From the NCBI GenBank assembly GCA_036276235.1, contig DATBDZ010000263.1, positions 1-12,709 on the forward strand: a stretch of 12,709 nt of DNA. Direction: 5' to 3'. Under the pieces are notes generated by a model. That model had not been told where the DNA came from. It did no database searches and saw nothing but the letters and a program-made list of their open reading frames with translations. This stretch comes from JANWHF01 sp036276235. Its GTDB lineage: Bacteria > Planctomycetota > Phycisphaerae > Tepidisphaerales > Tepidisphaeraceae. The translations under genes were made by a program, and so were the position numbers. This document shows positions 1 through 6,113 of the stretch, one piece after another; the stretch's first letter is position 1, and each line of letters opens with the position of its first letter.

Positions 1-8
1 GCAATCGA

Positions 9-50
9 GCCAGATGCTTCGGAGTACCTCAGCATGACGTTTTTTTGCGA
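9..50. repeat. Dispersed repeat, copy 1
   Basis: This stretch resembles positions 3314-3355. Both begin with gccaga.gctt and share the exact 14-mer acctcagcatgacg (26-39 and 3331-3344), followed by a T-rich run and ttgcg. It lies downstream of cobA-hemD in non-coding DNA. The function is unknown. It is probably a small genome-wide interspersed sequence. Confidence 0.5.
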
Positions 51-138
51 TGAAGTTCTGCAATCGTAGCGGGTAGCTTAGAACCTCGACGTGCCGCAAA
101 TGCGTAGCGGTCGGACCGAAGGTCCACTTCTCCAAGCA

Positions 139-1716
139 CTACGCAATCTCGGATGCTCGCGTGCCAAGCATCGCGTCCACTAACCCCTCCACATTAAAAC
201 TCTGCGCCTCAATCGTCGGCGCCAACCCCAGCTCGCGCAAGGTCTGCGATGTGATCGGTCCGATGCTCGCAATCTTCACCCCTTCAAGCTTCTTCCCATA
301 ATCCGTCCCGAGTAGCGCGGCCATGTTCCTCGCCGTGCTGCTGCTGGTGAAAGTCATCCACGTGACCGCGCCCTCTTCCAACGCATCGAGCAGCGCTTCG
401 GGCAGGTGCGTTGCGGGTCGCGTTTCATAGACACTGACGTCATTGACTTCAGAAGCGCCGCCGTCGGTGAGCCGTTCGCGCAACAGAGGCCGCGCGATGT
501 CGGCTCGCAGCAGGAGAAATCGATGCCCTTGGACTTCCCCTTTCTCTTTCAGAGCATCCGCCAGCGCTTCCGCAACAAAACTTTCTGGACACAAATCCAC
601 CCGCAGGCAAAGCTGATCGCGCACCGCGGCGGCCGTCGCGTCGCCGATGGCGGCGATCTTTGTCCCTGCAAACGCTCGCGCATCCAGACCCGTTTCCAGC
701 AGGCGATCTTTCACGAAGCGCACGCCATTCTGGCTGGTGAAGATGACCCAGTCGTATTGATTGATGCGCTCGAGCACCTCGTCGATCTTCGACCATTCAC
801 CCGGCGGGAGCAGCTCGATCGTCGGCGCTTCGATCACCTGCGCGCCAAGCTCGGATAATCGCGATGAGAGATCGCTCGCCTGCTGGCGTGTGCGGGTGAC
901 GACGATCGTCTGCCCAAAGAGGGGACGCGTTTCAAACCAGTTGAGGCTCTCGCGCAGCGAAACCACTTTGCCGACGATCGTGATCGCCGGCGGGCCAAGC
1001 TTCGCCTCGGCGACTTTTTGCGGAAGATCGGCCAATGTTCCGACGATAGTCCGTTGCCGCGCCGTCGTGCCCCAGCGAATGGTGGCGGCAGGCGTTTCCG
1101 CCGACATCCCATGCTCGATCAGCCGCCCGCAAATGCGCGGTAGCGCTTTCACGCCCATGTAAAGCGCGACGCATGGCAGCCGCGCGATCGCCGCCCAGTC
1201 CAGATCGGAAGCCGCGCCGGTTTGCCGCTCCTTGGCCTGATCGTCGCGATATTCCTCTTCCTTTTCGTGGCCGGTGATGAAGGTGAAGCTGGAATTAAAA
1301 TCGCGATGGGTGACCGGAATCCCCGCATACGCCGGCGCGGCAATGGCGGCCGTCACGCCCGGCACGATCTCGAAGCGAATCTGCGCCGCCAGCAGCGCCT
1401 CGCACTCTTCCCCGCCGCGCCCAAAGACAAACGGATCGCCGCCCTTGAGGCGAACGACTCGCTTGCCCCCCTGTGCATGCTCGATCAGCAGCGCGTTGAT
1501 CTGTTCCTGAGTAAACGAATGCGCGGCCGCCTTCTTCCCAACATAAATCGCCTGTGCCTGCGGGCAATGCGCAAGCAATCGCGGGCTGGACAAATAATCA
1601 TAAACGACCACATCCGCGCGGCGAAGAAGCTCGACGCCGCGCGCAGTGATGAGACCCGGATCACCGGGCCCGGCGCCGACGAGATAGACGGTTCCCGCGT
1701 TGGATTTCTCAGCCAT
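139..1716 (-). CDS. cobA-hemD: Fused uroporphyrinogen-III C-methyltransferase / uroporphyrinogen-III synthase (CobA-HemD)
   Basis: Bifunctional cytoplasmic enzyme of 525 residues. The C-terminal HemD part should cyclise hydroxymethylbilane to uroporphyrinogen III. The N-terminal CobA (SUMT) part should transfer two methyl groups from S-adenosylmethionine to give precorrin-2, the entry to siroheme and cobamides. Visible SUMT motifs: the SAM loop GAGPGDPGL (about residues 14-22), RLKGGDPFVFGRGGEE (89-104) and PGVTAAIAAPAYAGIPVTHR (119-138). HemD occupies about residues 266-525 and includes the VIFTSQNGV and TFTSSSTA segments. An acidic, charged insertion (about 151-173) lies inside the methyltransferase half. 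The ATG at 1716 was chosen over one 51 bases upstream because AGGA sits about 9 bases before it and the family begins near this point. The fusion is known in several phyla. No other heme or siroheme gene is in view. Confidence 0.95.
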   Translation of the reverse strand: MAEKSNAGTVYLVGAGPGDPGLITARGVELLRRADVVVYDYLSSPRLLAHCPQAQAIYVGKKAAAHSFTQEQINALLIEHAQGGKRVVRLKGGDPFVFGRGGEECEALLAAQIRFEIVPGVTAAIAAPAYAGIPVTHRDFNSSFTFITGHEKEEEYRDDQAKERQTGAASDLDWAAIARLPCVALYMGVKALPRICGRLIEHGMSAETPAATIRWGTTARQRTIVGTLADLPQKVAEAKLGPPAITIVGKVVSLRESLNWFETRPLFGQTIVVTRTRQQASDLSSRLSELGAQVIEAPTIELLPPGEWSKIDEVLERINQYDWVIFTSQNGVRFVKDRLLETGLDARAFAGTKIAAIGDATAAAVRDQLCLRVDLCPESFVAEALADALKEKGEVQGHRFLLLRADIARPLLRERLTDGGASEVNDVSVYETRPATHLPEALLDALEEGAVTWMTFTSSSTARNMAALLGTDYGKKLEGVKIASIGPITSQTLRELGLAPTIEAQSFNVEGLVDAMLGTRASEIA

Positions 1717-1809
1717 GGCACATGTCCTTCGGAGGAAACTGTAGCGGGAGCGGTGGTGATTCACCACGTCCAGCAGGATCTGCTGAACCCCAAGCTGGCA
1801 GCGGGAGCG

Positions 1810-2154
1810 CTACGGGGATTGCGCAAGCAGTTGCGTGAGTTCGCTAACGAGAATCGGCAGTTTCTTTTCAACGATATCCCAGGTAATCCGGTTATCAATG
1901 ACGCCGTATCCGTGGATCAGTTGGTTTCTCAAGCCGATGATTCTCGAATGATCGGTGATGCGGCGGGCGGTTGGCTCGTCGGACTTTTTCAGTTGCGAAA
2001 GGGCCTCGCCGATTACGCAAAAATTCCAATTGACGGCGTCTCGCGTTTGCCGCTGGTGAAGATAGCCGTCGAGTGTTTGGCCGCTGGTGTGTTGCTGGAT
2101 TGCCTGCGCGGCATCAAGCATATCGCGAAGGTATTTGGCGGATTCAGGCGGCAT
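1810..2154 (-). CDS. hepT: HepT-like HEPN toxin (DUF86 family)
   Basis: A 114-residue alpha-helical protein, the usual HepT length. It carries the diagnostic R-x4-H-x-Y motif as RNQLIHGY (R76, H81, Y83), which forms the RNase active site in HEPN toxins. In characterised HepT/MntA systems the partner nucleotidyltransferase silences the toxin by adding AMP to the tyrosine of this motif. The start codon lies inside the end of the upstream mntA gene (11-base overlap), so the two are almost certainly translationally coupled. The reading frame is open 39 codons further upstream, but that extension lies over mntA and looks non-native, so the ATG at 2154 is preferred. All catalytic residues are present and the gene looks intact. 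A role in phage defence or plasmid maintenance is inferred from the family only. Confidence 0.9.
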   Translation of the reverse strand: MPPESAKYLRDMLDAAQAIQQHTSGQTLDGYLHQRQTRDAVNWNFCVIGEALSQLKKSDEPTARRITDHSRIIGLRNQLIHGYGVIDNRITWDIVEKKLPILVSELTQLLAQSP

Positions 2155-2452
2155 AGATCGTCTGCTTGTGGCGGTTTGCGACGGCAAGGAAATACGGGTT
2201 GGTCGCATCGCGAGCGCTGACCAAGTCCACCTTTGTGCGTAGAAGTCTTTCCAATTCCTCCTGCAAGCCAAAGAAGCGGTCGGCGAGGCTGCCGCCAGCG
2301 CTCAGATCAAACTCGTAGAAGAAATCGACGTCACTCGTGCCAGCGCAAAAATTCCCCTTCGCGGCCGAGCCAAAGAGCTCCAGCCGCCGCACGCCAAATC
2401 GGCGGCAGAGGGCCGCAATCTCCTCGCGAACATAGTCGACGCGATCGATCAT
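2144..2452 (-). CDS. mntA: MntA-like minimal nucleotidyltransferase antitoxin
   Basis: A 102-residue member of the MNT nucleotidyltransferase family. The catalytic signature G-S-x11-D-x-D is visible: GSAAKG at residues 28-33, with aspartates 41 and 43 in SDVD. A third likely metal-binding aspartate is D76 in the segment TKVDLVSA. In this family the enzyme AMPylates the cognate HEPN toxin to neutralise it. It is first in the two-gene unit and overlaps hepT by 11 bases. The ATG at 2452 was chosen because the family starts just before the helix IDRVDYVREEI. The frame stays open upstream, but residues there do not resemble the family and run across a probable promoter. No Shine-Dalgarno sequence is seen before this ATG, and a -10-like TATACT stands 7 bases upstream, so a leaderless mRNA is possible. 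Confidence 0.88.
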   Translation of the reverse strand: MIDRVDYVREEIAALCRRFGVRRLELFGSAAKGNFCAGTSDVDFFYEFDLSAGGSLADRFFGLQEELERLLRTKVDLVSARDATNPYFLAVANRHKQTIYAA

Positions 2453-2459
2453 CACTTTG

Positions 2460-2465
2460 AGTATA
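2460..2465 (-). promoter_or_regulatory. Candidate -10 element of mntA-hepT, possibly giving a leaderless transcript
   Basis: On the minus strand the hexamer TATACT (five of six matches to TATAAT) ends 7 bases before the chosen mntA ATG. Initiation would therefore fall at or next to the A of the start codon. No good -35 hexamer is visible at the right distance. This is a sequence match only. Confidence 0.35.
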
Positions 2466-2531
2466 ACACACATCCGCCTCGAATCGTCGAGTCGGGTATC
2501 ACGGCACAGAGGCGCCCCGAGTGCGGGATAC

Positions 2532-3296
2532 ATGGCTCGAAAACCCAAACCTGGTCCGAGACAGCCGATGAATCGACGGCGACAGAACGGTTCGCGTTCA
2601 ACAAGCGCGGGTAGCGCAATGGAGACCTTGTTAGAGGCGATTCTGAATGACGATCATACCGCGGTAGCGCAACTGCTTCGTCGCGAATCCGAGCTAGCCA
2701 CCTGTCAGATTGCTGAAGCCCGGTTGTACGACACGAAAATCCTGCATTGGCTTTACGCAAGAGACACACCATTGCATCTGGCGGCGGCGGGTTATCGTGT
2801 GCAGATCGCGCAGTTGCTGATCGATGCTGGAGCGGATTCCAATGCCGCGGCCAATCATCGCAGGGGGCGGCCGTTGCATTATGCCGCCGACGGGTATGTG
2901 GTCAGCCCGCTGTACGATGGGCGGCAGCAGGTGCGGATGCTGCGTTGCCTGCTCGAAGCCGGCGCTGATCTCCATGCCATCGACAAGAACGGCGCGACGG
3001 CGCTACATCGCGCCGTGCGCACGCGATGTGCCGCGGCTGTGAAATTCCTGCTCGAAGCGGGCGCGAATCTGAATACGCCGAATCTTCCTGGCTCGACGCC
3101 GCTGCATTTGGCCGTGCAGGATACCGGCCGCGGCGGCAGCGGAGCGGCAGTGGCGCGGGAGGCGCAAATTGCGATCGTCAAATTGTTGCTTGATGGCGGT
3201 GCGAACTCGAAGGCCAGGGACGGGCGCGGACATACCACCGCCGAGTGTGCGCGAAGTGAAGAGATTCGCCGGATGCTCAATTCTGTAAATCTCTGA
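2532..3296 (+). CDS. Ankyrin-repeat protein
   Basis: A protein of about 254 residues with a short basic, disordered N-terminus followed by five to six ankyrin repeats. The clearest repeats carry DTPLHLAAAG...AQLLIDAGADSNAA, GRPLHYAADG...LRCLLEAGADLHAIDKNG, ATALHRAV...VKFLLEAGANLNTP and STPLHLAV...VKLLLDGGANSKARDGRG. A degenerate C-terminal cap follows. Ankyrin repeats mediate protein-protein contacts. No enzymatic domain or signal peptide is visible, so it is probably a cytoplasmic binding protein of unknown partner. The start is uncertain: a TTG at 2457, and ATGs at 2532, 2568 and 2619, are all in frame with no strong ribosome-binding site. The 2457 start would overlap the divergent mntA promoter region, so 2532 is preferred, with 2619 the minimal alternative. 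It is divergent from mntA-hepT. Confidence 0.82.
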   Translation: MARKPKPGPRQPMNRRRQNGSRSTSAGSAMETLLEAILNDDHTAVAQLLRRESELATCQIAEARLYDTKILHWLYARDTPLHLAAAGYRVQIAQLLIDAGADSNAAANHRRGRPLHYAADGYVVSPLYDGRQQVRMLRCLLEAGADLHAIDKNGATALHRAVRTRCAAAVKFLLEAGANLNTPNLPGSTPLHLAVQDTGRGGSGAAVAREAQIAIVKLLLDGGANSKARDGRGHTTAECARSEEIRRMLNSVNL

Positions 3297-3313
3297 ATGG
3301 TTCGCGCGGGCTT

Positions 3314-3355
3314 GCCAGACGCTTGCGATTACCTCAGCATGACGATTTCTTGCGG
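3314..3355. repeat. Dispersed repeat, copy 2
   Basis: Second copy of the repeat at 9-50, sharing the same 14-mer in the same orientation. It fills most of the gap between the ankyrin gene and the membrane-protein gene and ends just before the most upstream possible start of the latter. That is one reason to prefer a downstream start. Confidence 0.5.
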
Positions 3356-3378
3356 GGATGTTTCAGACTCGCAGAGCC

Positions 3379-4521
3379 ATGTCCAGCAAAACGCAGATGA
3401 TCCAAGACGACTTCACCATCCATCCGAAATCCAACGACGTGCTCGTCTACGACGAGCATGATGGCCGGACGATCGAATTCGCCTATCGCGACGATGTCCA
3501 GCCGCCGATCGTCCGGATTCCTGCGTTGGATGCGTGGCTTGCGCGCACGCCCGCCTGGGCGCACGAGCGGCGGCAGCAGATCGTCGAGCGGCTGCGGCAG
3601 GCGGGGACGATCATTTACGAGCAGGGGGTTTCATTCACTTCGGTCCTCTCGCCGGATCGCACCTTTCGCGTGGAGTGCGAAAGCGAGCCGGATGACCGGG
3701 GGCCGGCGATGGAGACGACTAGCGTTCTGCTGAGCGATAGCGGGCAGCGCATCGTCTATCTGCCGATGTATGGCTTTGATGGTTCAATCGAATTCCCCGC
3801 TCCCGGCTTGCTGACGATGATGATGCATGGCCGCTGCGGCGAGCGCTTTGAGCTGCGCGTCAACGTGGCGACGCGAACTTATCGCCTGGATCCTGACGAG
3901 CCGGAACAGCCGTTAGCGAGCTTGCCCGATCGGCTTGGGCTGACGGCAAAGCATGTCATCGCAATGCCCGCAATCACGGTTGCCCCGCCGGGCGCGCGGC
4001 AGCAGATCTGGAACGCGTTCATCGCTTTTATTGGATTGATCTTCGTCGCCGGCGGAGCCTGGGTGAGCTTCGCCGGCAAGACAGCCAAGGACCGCCTCGC
4101 GGGAATCGTCGGCGTATTCCTTTTCGGCGCTGCGGCTTTTTACGCCATTCGTGATCTCGGACGCCAAGGCTCCGCCGGCCGCAGGCAGCGGCTTGCCGGT
4201 CTGCAATCGGGCACGCGGCAGCGCTGGCGCGTTGCGCCTTATTTGCCGCTGATGGTTGTGGGATTGGAACTGCTCTGGATCGTGTTCGTGTTCGCGATGT
4301 TCATCTTCATGGTCGGCGATTCGAAGTATCAATCGAAGCCGCAGCAAGGTCGATTGATGTCGGCGGTGCTTGGGTTACCTGCAGTTGCGGGCGTGATGCT
4401 CGGAGTTGTCGCGATCGTCTTTCGTTGGGCGGTGACGACGGTGGAGTGGATTTGCCTGATCCTAGGTTGCGTTGTTTGCGGGCTCTTTGCGGCCGGATTT
4501 GTTTGGGGAGCGTTTCACTGA
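3379..4521 (+). CDS. Multi-spanning membrane protein with soluble N-terminal domain, function unknown
   Basis: I do not recognise this family. The protein has about 380 residues. The first 205 or so are hydrophilic, beta-rich in appearance, and contain no known motif. They are followed by five hydrophobic segments at about residues 210-232, 240-259, 287-313, 327-349 and 355-378. A basic Arg/Gln-rich loop (about 263-285) separates segments 2 and 3. The soluble part may be cytoplasmic, since no signal peptide precedes it. Start sites at 3358, 3379 and 3397 are all in frame with weak ribosome-binding sites. The first abuts a dispersed repeat, so 3379 is a compromise. The gene follows the ankyrin gene on the same strand after an 82-base gap containing the repeat. 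Codon use looks like the neighbours and the frame is intact. Confidence 0.72.
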   Translation: MSSKTQMIQDDFTIHPKSNDVLVYDEHDGRTIEFAYRDDVQPPIVRIPALDAWLARTPAWAHERRQQIVERLRQAGTIIYEQGVSFTSVLSPDRTFRVECESEPDDRGPAMETTSVLLSDSGQRIVYLPMYGFDGSIEFPAPGLLTMMMHGRCGERFELRVNVATRTYRLDPDEPEQPLASLPDRLGLTAKHVIAMPAITVAPPGARQQIWNAFIAFIGLIFVAGGAWVSFAGKTAKDRLAGIVGVFLFGAAAFYAIRDLGRQGSAGRRQRLAGLQSGTRQRWRVAPYLPLMVVGLELLWIVFVFAMFIFMVGDSKYQSKPQQGRLMSAVLGLPAVAGVMLGVVAIVFRWAVTTVEWICLILGCVVCGLFAAGFVWGAFH

Positions 4522-4679
4522 TCGAAGCGAAGATCGGCGTGATAAATCCCGCCTTTGCCCATGCCCGACGTTATAGCGCCCTCGGAAAAAAGCGTGCTAA
4601 AAATTCACAGGCTCTCAGTCGAGTTGCGAGGCGCATCTGGGAGTGCGGAGGCGTCGGGGAACGCTGCGCTCTTGCTGAT

Positions 4680-4748
4680 GTCGGCTCAGTACAGCCGACG
4701 CTTGCGGCGTACCGCAAGACCATGGGTTTCCGACGTTGGAAACCCATG
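4680..4748. repeat. Three consecutive inverted repeats
   Basis: Three hairpins lie nearly end to end. At 4680-4699 the arms gtcggct/agccgac flank a 6-base loop. At 4701-4718 the arms cttgcgg/ccgcaag flank a 4-base loop. At 4721-4748 the arms of 14 bases (catgggtttccgac) pair with one mismatch and no spacer. Such clusters resemble REP-like or MITE-like intergenic elements. No transposase is in view. Confidence 0.6.
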
Positions 4749-4753
4749 CCACG

Positions 4754-4778
4754 TGGCGCGCCCGGACCCATGGAGCGG
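4754..4778. repeat. 25-bp direct repeat, copy 1
   Basis: An exact 25-base match in the same orientation as 5586-5610. It contains an AscI-like ggcgcgcc core followed by cggacccatggagcgg. Copy 1 directly follows the third hairpin of the 4680-4748 cluster. Copy 2 lies just past the breakpoint of the ORF6N remnant. Confidence 0.75.
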
Positions 4779-4890
4779 CGTTGTCGGCGATTCATCTCGC
4801 TTGAGCCACAGATACTTTCCTGCGGACCCATCGTCCCTTAACTCCCCAAGCTCCATGGGCGTTCAAAAAGGGCGCGTCGGCGCGCTCCGC

Positions 4891-5088
4891 TCAAGCATCC
4901 GAATCGTCGTTGTTCACATCGTCGGATCGGCGAATGGTCACCGGCGGACCTGCAAGAAAGGGATGGATCGCCTTGAGGCGTTCTCTTCTGCGCGAGGCGC
5001 GGCGTTTTGAGAGATGGGAGCGAATGAGCAGGGCGGCGAGTGCCGCGCCGATCACTGCTACGCCGCTTGCGATCAACCAGAAGCGCAT
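4891..5088 (-). CDS. Small single-pass membrane protein, unknown function
   Basis: A 65-residue protein with an N-terminal hydrophobic helix (about residues 3-22), a strongly basic stretch (SKRRASRRRERLK, 27-39) and an acidic tail rich in Asp and Asn. By the positive-inside rule the C-terminus should face the cytoplasm. The ATG at 5088 has a convincing AAAGG eight bases upstream. The reading frame is open a further 91 codons upstream, but that part looks non-coding. Short membrane proteins like this are common and not assignable by sequence alone. It stands alone, with repeat-rich DNA on both sides. Confidence 0.6.
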   Translation of the reverse strand: MRFWLIASGVAVIGAALAALLIRSHLSKRRASRRRERLKAIHPFLAGPPVTIRRSDDVNNDDSDA

Positions 5089-5435
5089 GTGAACTACCTT
5101 TGGCGTCCAGTTGGCTCCGCAGCCTTCCTGTGAATTTAGCGTACGATTTCGCATCCGCCGTTTCAGTAATGATGTGGTGTATTGCGAGCGAAAATGCCGG
5201 TGTGGGCGGTGGAAGGTGAGGATTGCGAGGTTTATGCGGGGTGCAACGGGTGAGCCGGAGCGCGAGGGGCGGGTGCCCCGGGAATATGTGTTATCCAGGT
5301 GTTTCGGGCGCGTCGCGGACACCACAAACGGTGACGACGCTGCGCGGCGGTTGGAGATCAATAGGAGCGCGCGGAAGAGTGCAGCGTTGTGAGTGTCGAT
5401 TATCTATCTGCTTGTCGCGCAGCGGCGCTTTTGTT

Positions 5436-5535
5436 TACTGAGCGATGGGTTAACTAAGCGCGCGATCGCGGTAAATCCGCAGAATGCGGGATCTTCGACG
5501 AAGCACAACGCGCTATCTTTACCGCGCGCTCAGTA
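5436..5535. repeat. Fold-back element with imperfect terminal inverted repeats
   Basis: The right end (5518-5535, tttaccgcgcgctcagta) is the reverse complement of two left-end blocks: tactgagcg at 5436-5444, and an agcgcgcg...cggtaaa block at 5457-5475 interrupted by a few bases. An internal hairpin ccgc-agaat-gcgg (5477-5489) sits between them. The roughly 100-base size and terminal symmetry resemble a decayed MITE. No target-site duplication was recognised. Confidence 0.4.
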
Positions 5536-5585
5536 GCCGCCTTGCTTGCAAGGCGCGTCTGGGTGCGTGATCGGGTTGGGGAAGA

Positions 5586-5610
5586 TGGCGCGCCCGGACC
5601 CATGGAGCGG
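5586..5610. repeat. 25-bp direct repeat, copy 2
   Basis: Exact second copy of 4754-4778. It begins about 30 bases beyond the point where ORF6N similarity stops, which suggests that repeat insertion or recombination between copies helped to truncate that gene. Confidence 0.75.
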
Positions 5611-5640
5611 GGTCAGAGACTGGTTTTGAGTCTGGACGGG

Positions 5641-5757
5641 CATCGCGACGCCCTCTTCGGTAAAGGCATAGGGGCGGCTTCGCGCGCCGCCCCAACTTGA
5701 AATCACAAATTGTGATTTCAAGATTCGCGCTTCCTCGGTCGAAAGCTGCGATCTCAC
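5641..5757 (-). pseudogene. Remnant of an ORF6N-domain gene (KilA-N-like family)
   Basis: The translation contains QLSTEEARILKSQFVIS followed by SWGG and PYAFTEEGVAM. This matches the conserved core of ORF6N domains (typically ...L.SQ.VTS.WGG...PYAFTEQGVAML...). ORF6N proteins are DNA-binding-type proteins found in prophages, mobile islands and accessory regions. Only about 39 residues of the core survive. The N-terminal part of the domain is missing upstream, and after the AM the sequence changes to unrelated residues running into a 25-base repeat. The piece lies 30 bases after the FtsL-like gene and in the same reading frame. It contains a perfect 13-base-arm palindrome. It is not expected to make a working protein. 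Confidence 0.7.
5696..5722. repeat. Perfect palindrome inside the ORF6N remnant
   Basis: The arms cttgaaatcacaa and ttgtgatttcaag are exact reverse complements around a single central a, giving a 27-base palindrome. On the minus strand it encodes the L-K-S-Q-F-V-I-S-S stretch of the ORF6N core. It is more AT-rich than the surrounding DNA. Confidence 0.85.
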
Positions 5758-5787
5758 GGTGACGAGGGAGTCAGACGGCGGGCGAAT

Positions 5788-6057
5788 TTACTCCGCATCA
5801 TCATCCGTCTCCGTCGGCTTCACCGAGTACACCGGCACCATATCCATCTGCTGACCCTTCACAGTTTTCTCGATCGCGTTGGGGGCGGTGAAGACTGCTA
5901 TTTGCAGTTGCTGGTTCCAGAGCTTCGCTTGCTGGTTGTTGATCTTTTCGTGGAGCTGCGCGGTTTGATAGCCTAGCTCCAGTTGCTGTTGGCGGAGCTG
6001 AAGAACGTACAGGCCGATCGCGCCCGCGCCAAAGAGACAGATGAGTAGCTTGACCAT
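5788..6057 (-). CDS. ftsL: FtsL-like divisome protein
   Basis: An 89-residue bitopic protein with an N-terminal membrane helix (about residues 3-20) followed at once by a Gln/Leu-rich coiled coil (about 21-53) with the look of FtsL: E-L-G-Y-x-x-A-x-L-x-x-x-I and so on. It ends in a TAPNAIEKTVK segment that parallels the FtsL pattern (spp.rIe..A...gM). The tail is acidic. In other bacteria FtsL pairs with FtsB and FtsQ to activate the FtsW-FtsI septal synthase, and its gene usually follows rsmH. Here it follows rsmH with one LysM gene between. GGTGA about 4 bases before the ATG may serve as ribosome-binding site. FtsL diverges quickly in sequence, so the call rests on size, topology, coiled coil and position. 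The expected ftsI does not follow; an ORF6N remnant does. Confidence 0.68.
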   Translation of the reverse strand: MVKLLICLFGAGAIGLYVLQLRQQQLELGYQTAQLHEKINNQQAKLWNQQLQIAVFTAPNAIEKTVKGQQMDMVPVYSVKPTETDDDAE

Positions 6058-6113
6058 TGAATCACCGCGCGGAGAACGTGCATTTATCGTATTTCGTCGA
6101 CCGCAAGGTGTTT

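Larger units (their letters stand above)
4522..4890. other. Convergent intergenic region filled with short hairpins
   Basis: No gene is supported in this 369-base gap between the ends of the membrane-protein gene (plus) and the 65-residue membrane-protein gene (minus). It holds a cluster of three adjacent inverted repeats (4680-4748) and one copy of a 25-base repeat (4754-4778). The open frames crossing it have low-complexity, non-native translations. No clear hairpin plus T-run terminator is visible for either flanking gene. Confidence 0.6.
5089..5640. other. Repeat-bearing intergenic region without a supported gene
   Basis: About 550 bases between the small membrane-protein gene and the ORF6N remnant. 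The first part should hold the promoter of the small gene, but no convincing -35/-10 pair is visible. The rest contains a fold-back structure (5436-5535), a short hairpin with arms cgccttg/caaggcg (5538-5555), and one copy of the 25-base repeat (5586-5610). Open frames here have no native-looking translation. Confidence 0.5.

Noticed and set aside
113..125. Terminator hairpin ggacc-gaa-ggtcc after cobA-hemD
   Set aside because: The stem is only 5 bp and no T-run follows on the minus strand.
1222..2220. A 332-codon open frame on the plus strand
   Set aside because: It lies antisense over cobA-hemD and hepT, both of which have clear family motifs. The long frame is a by-product of GC-rich codon use.
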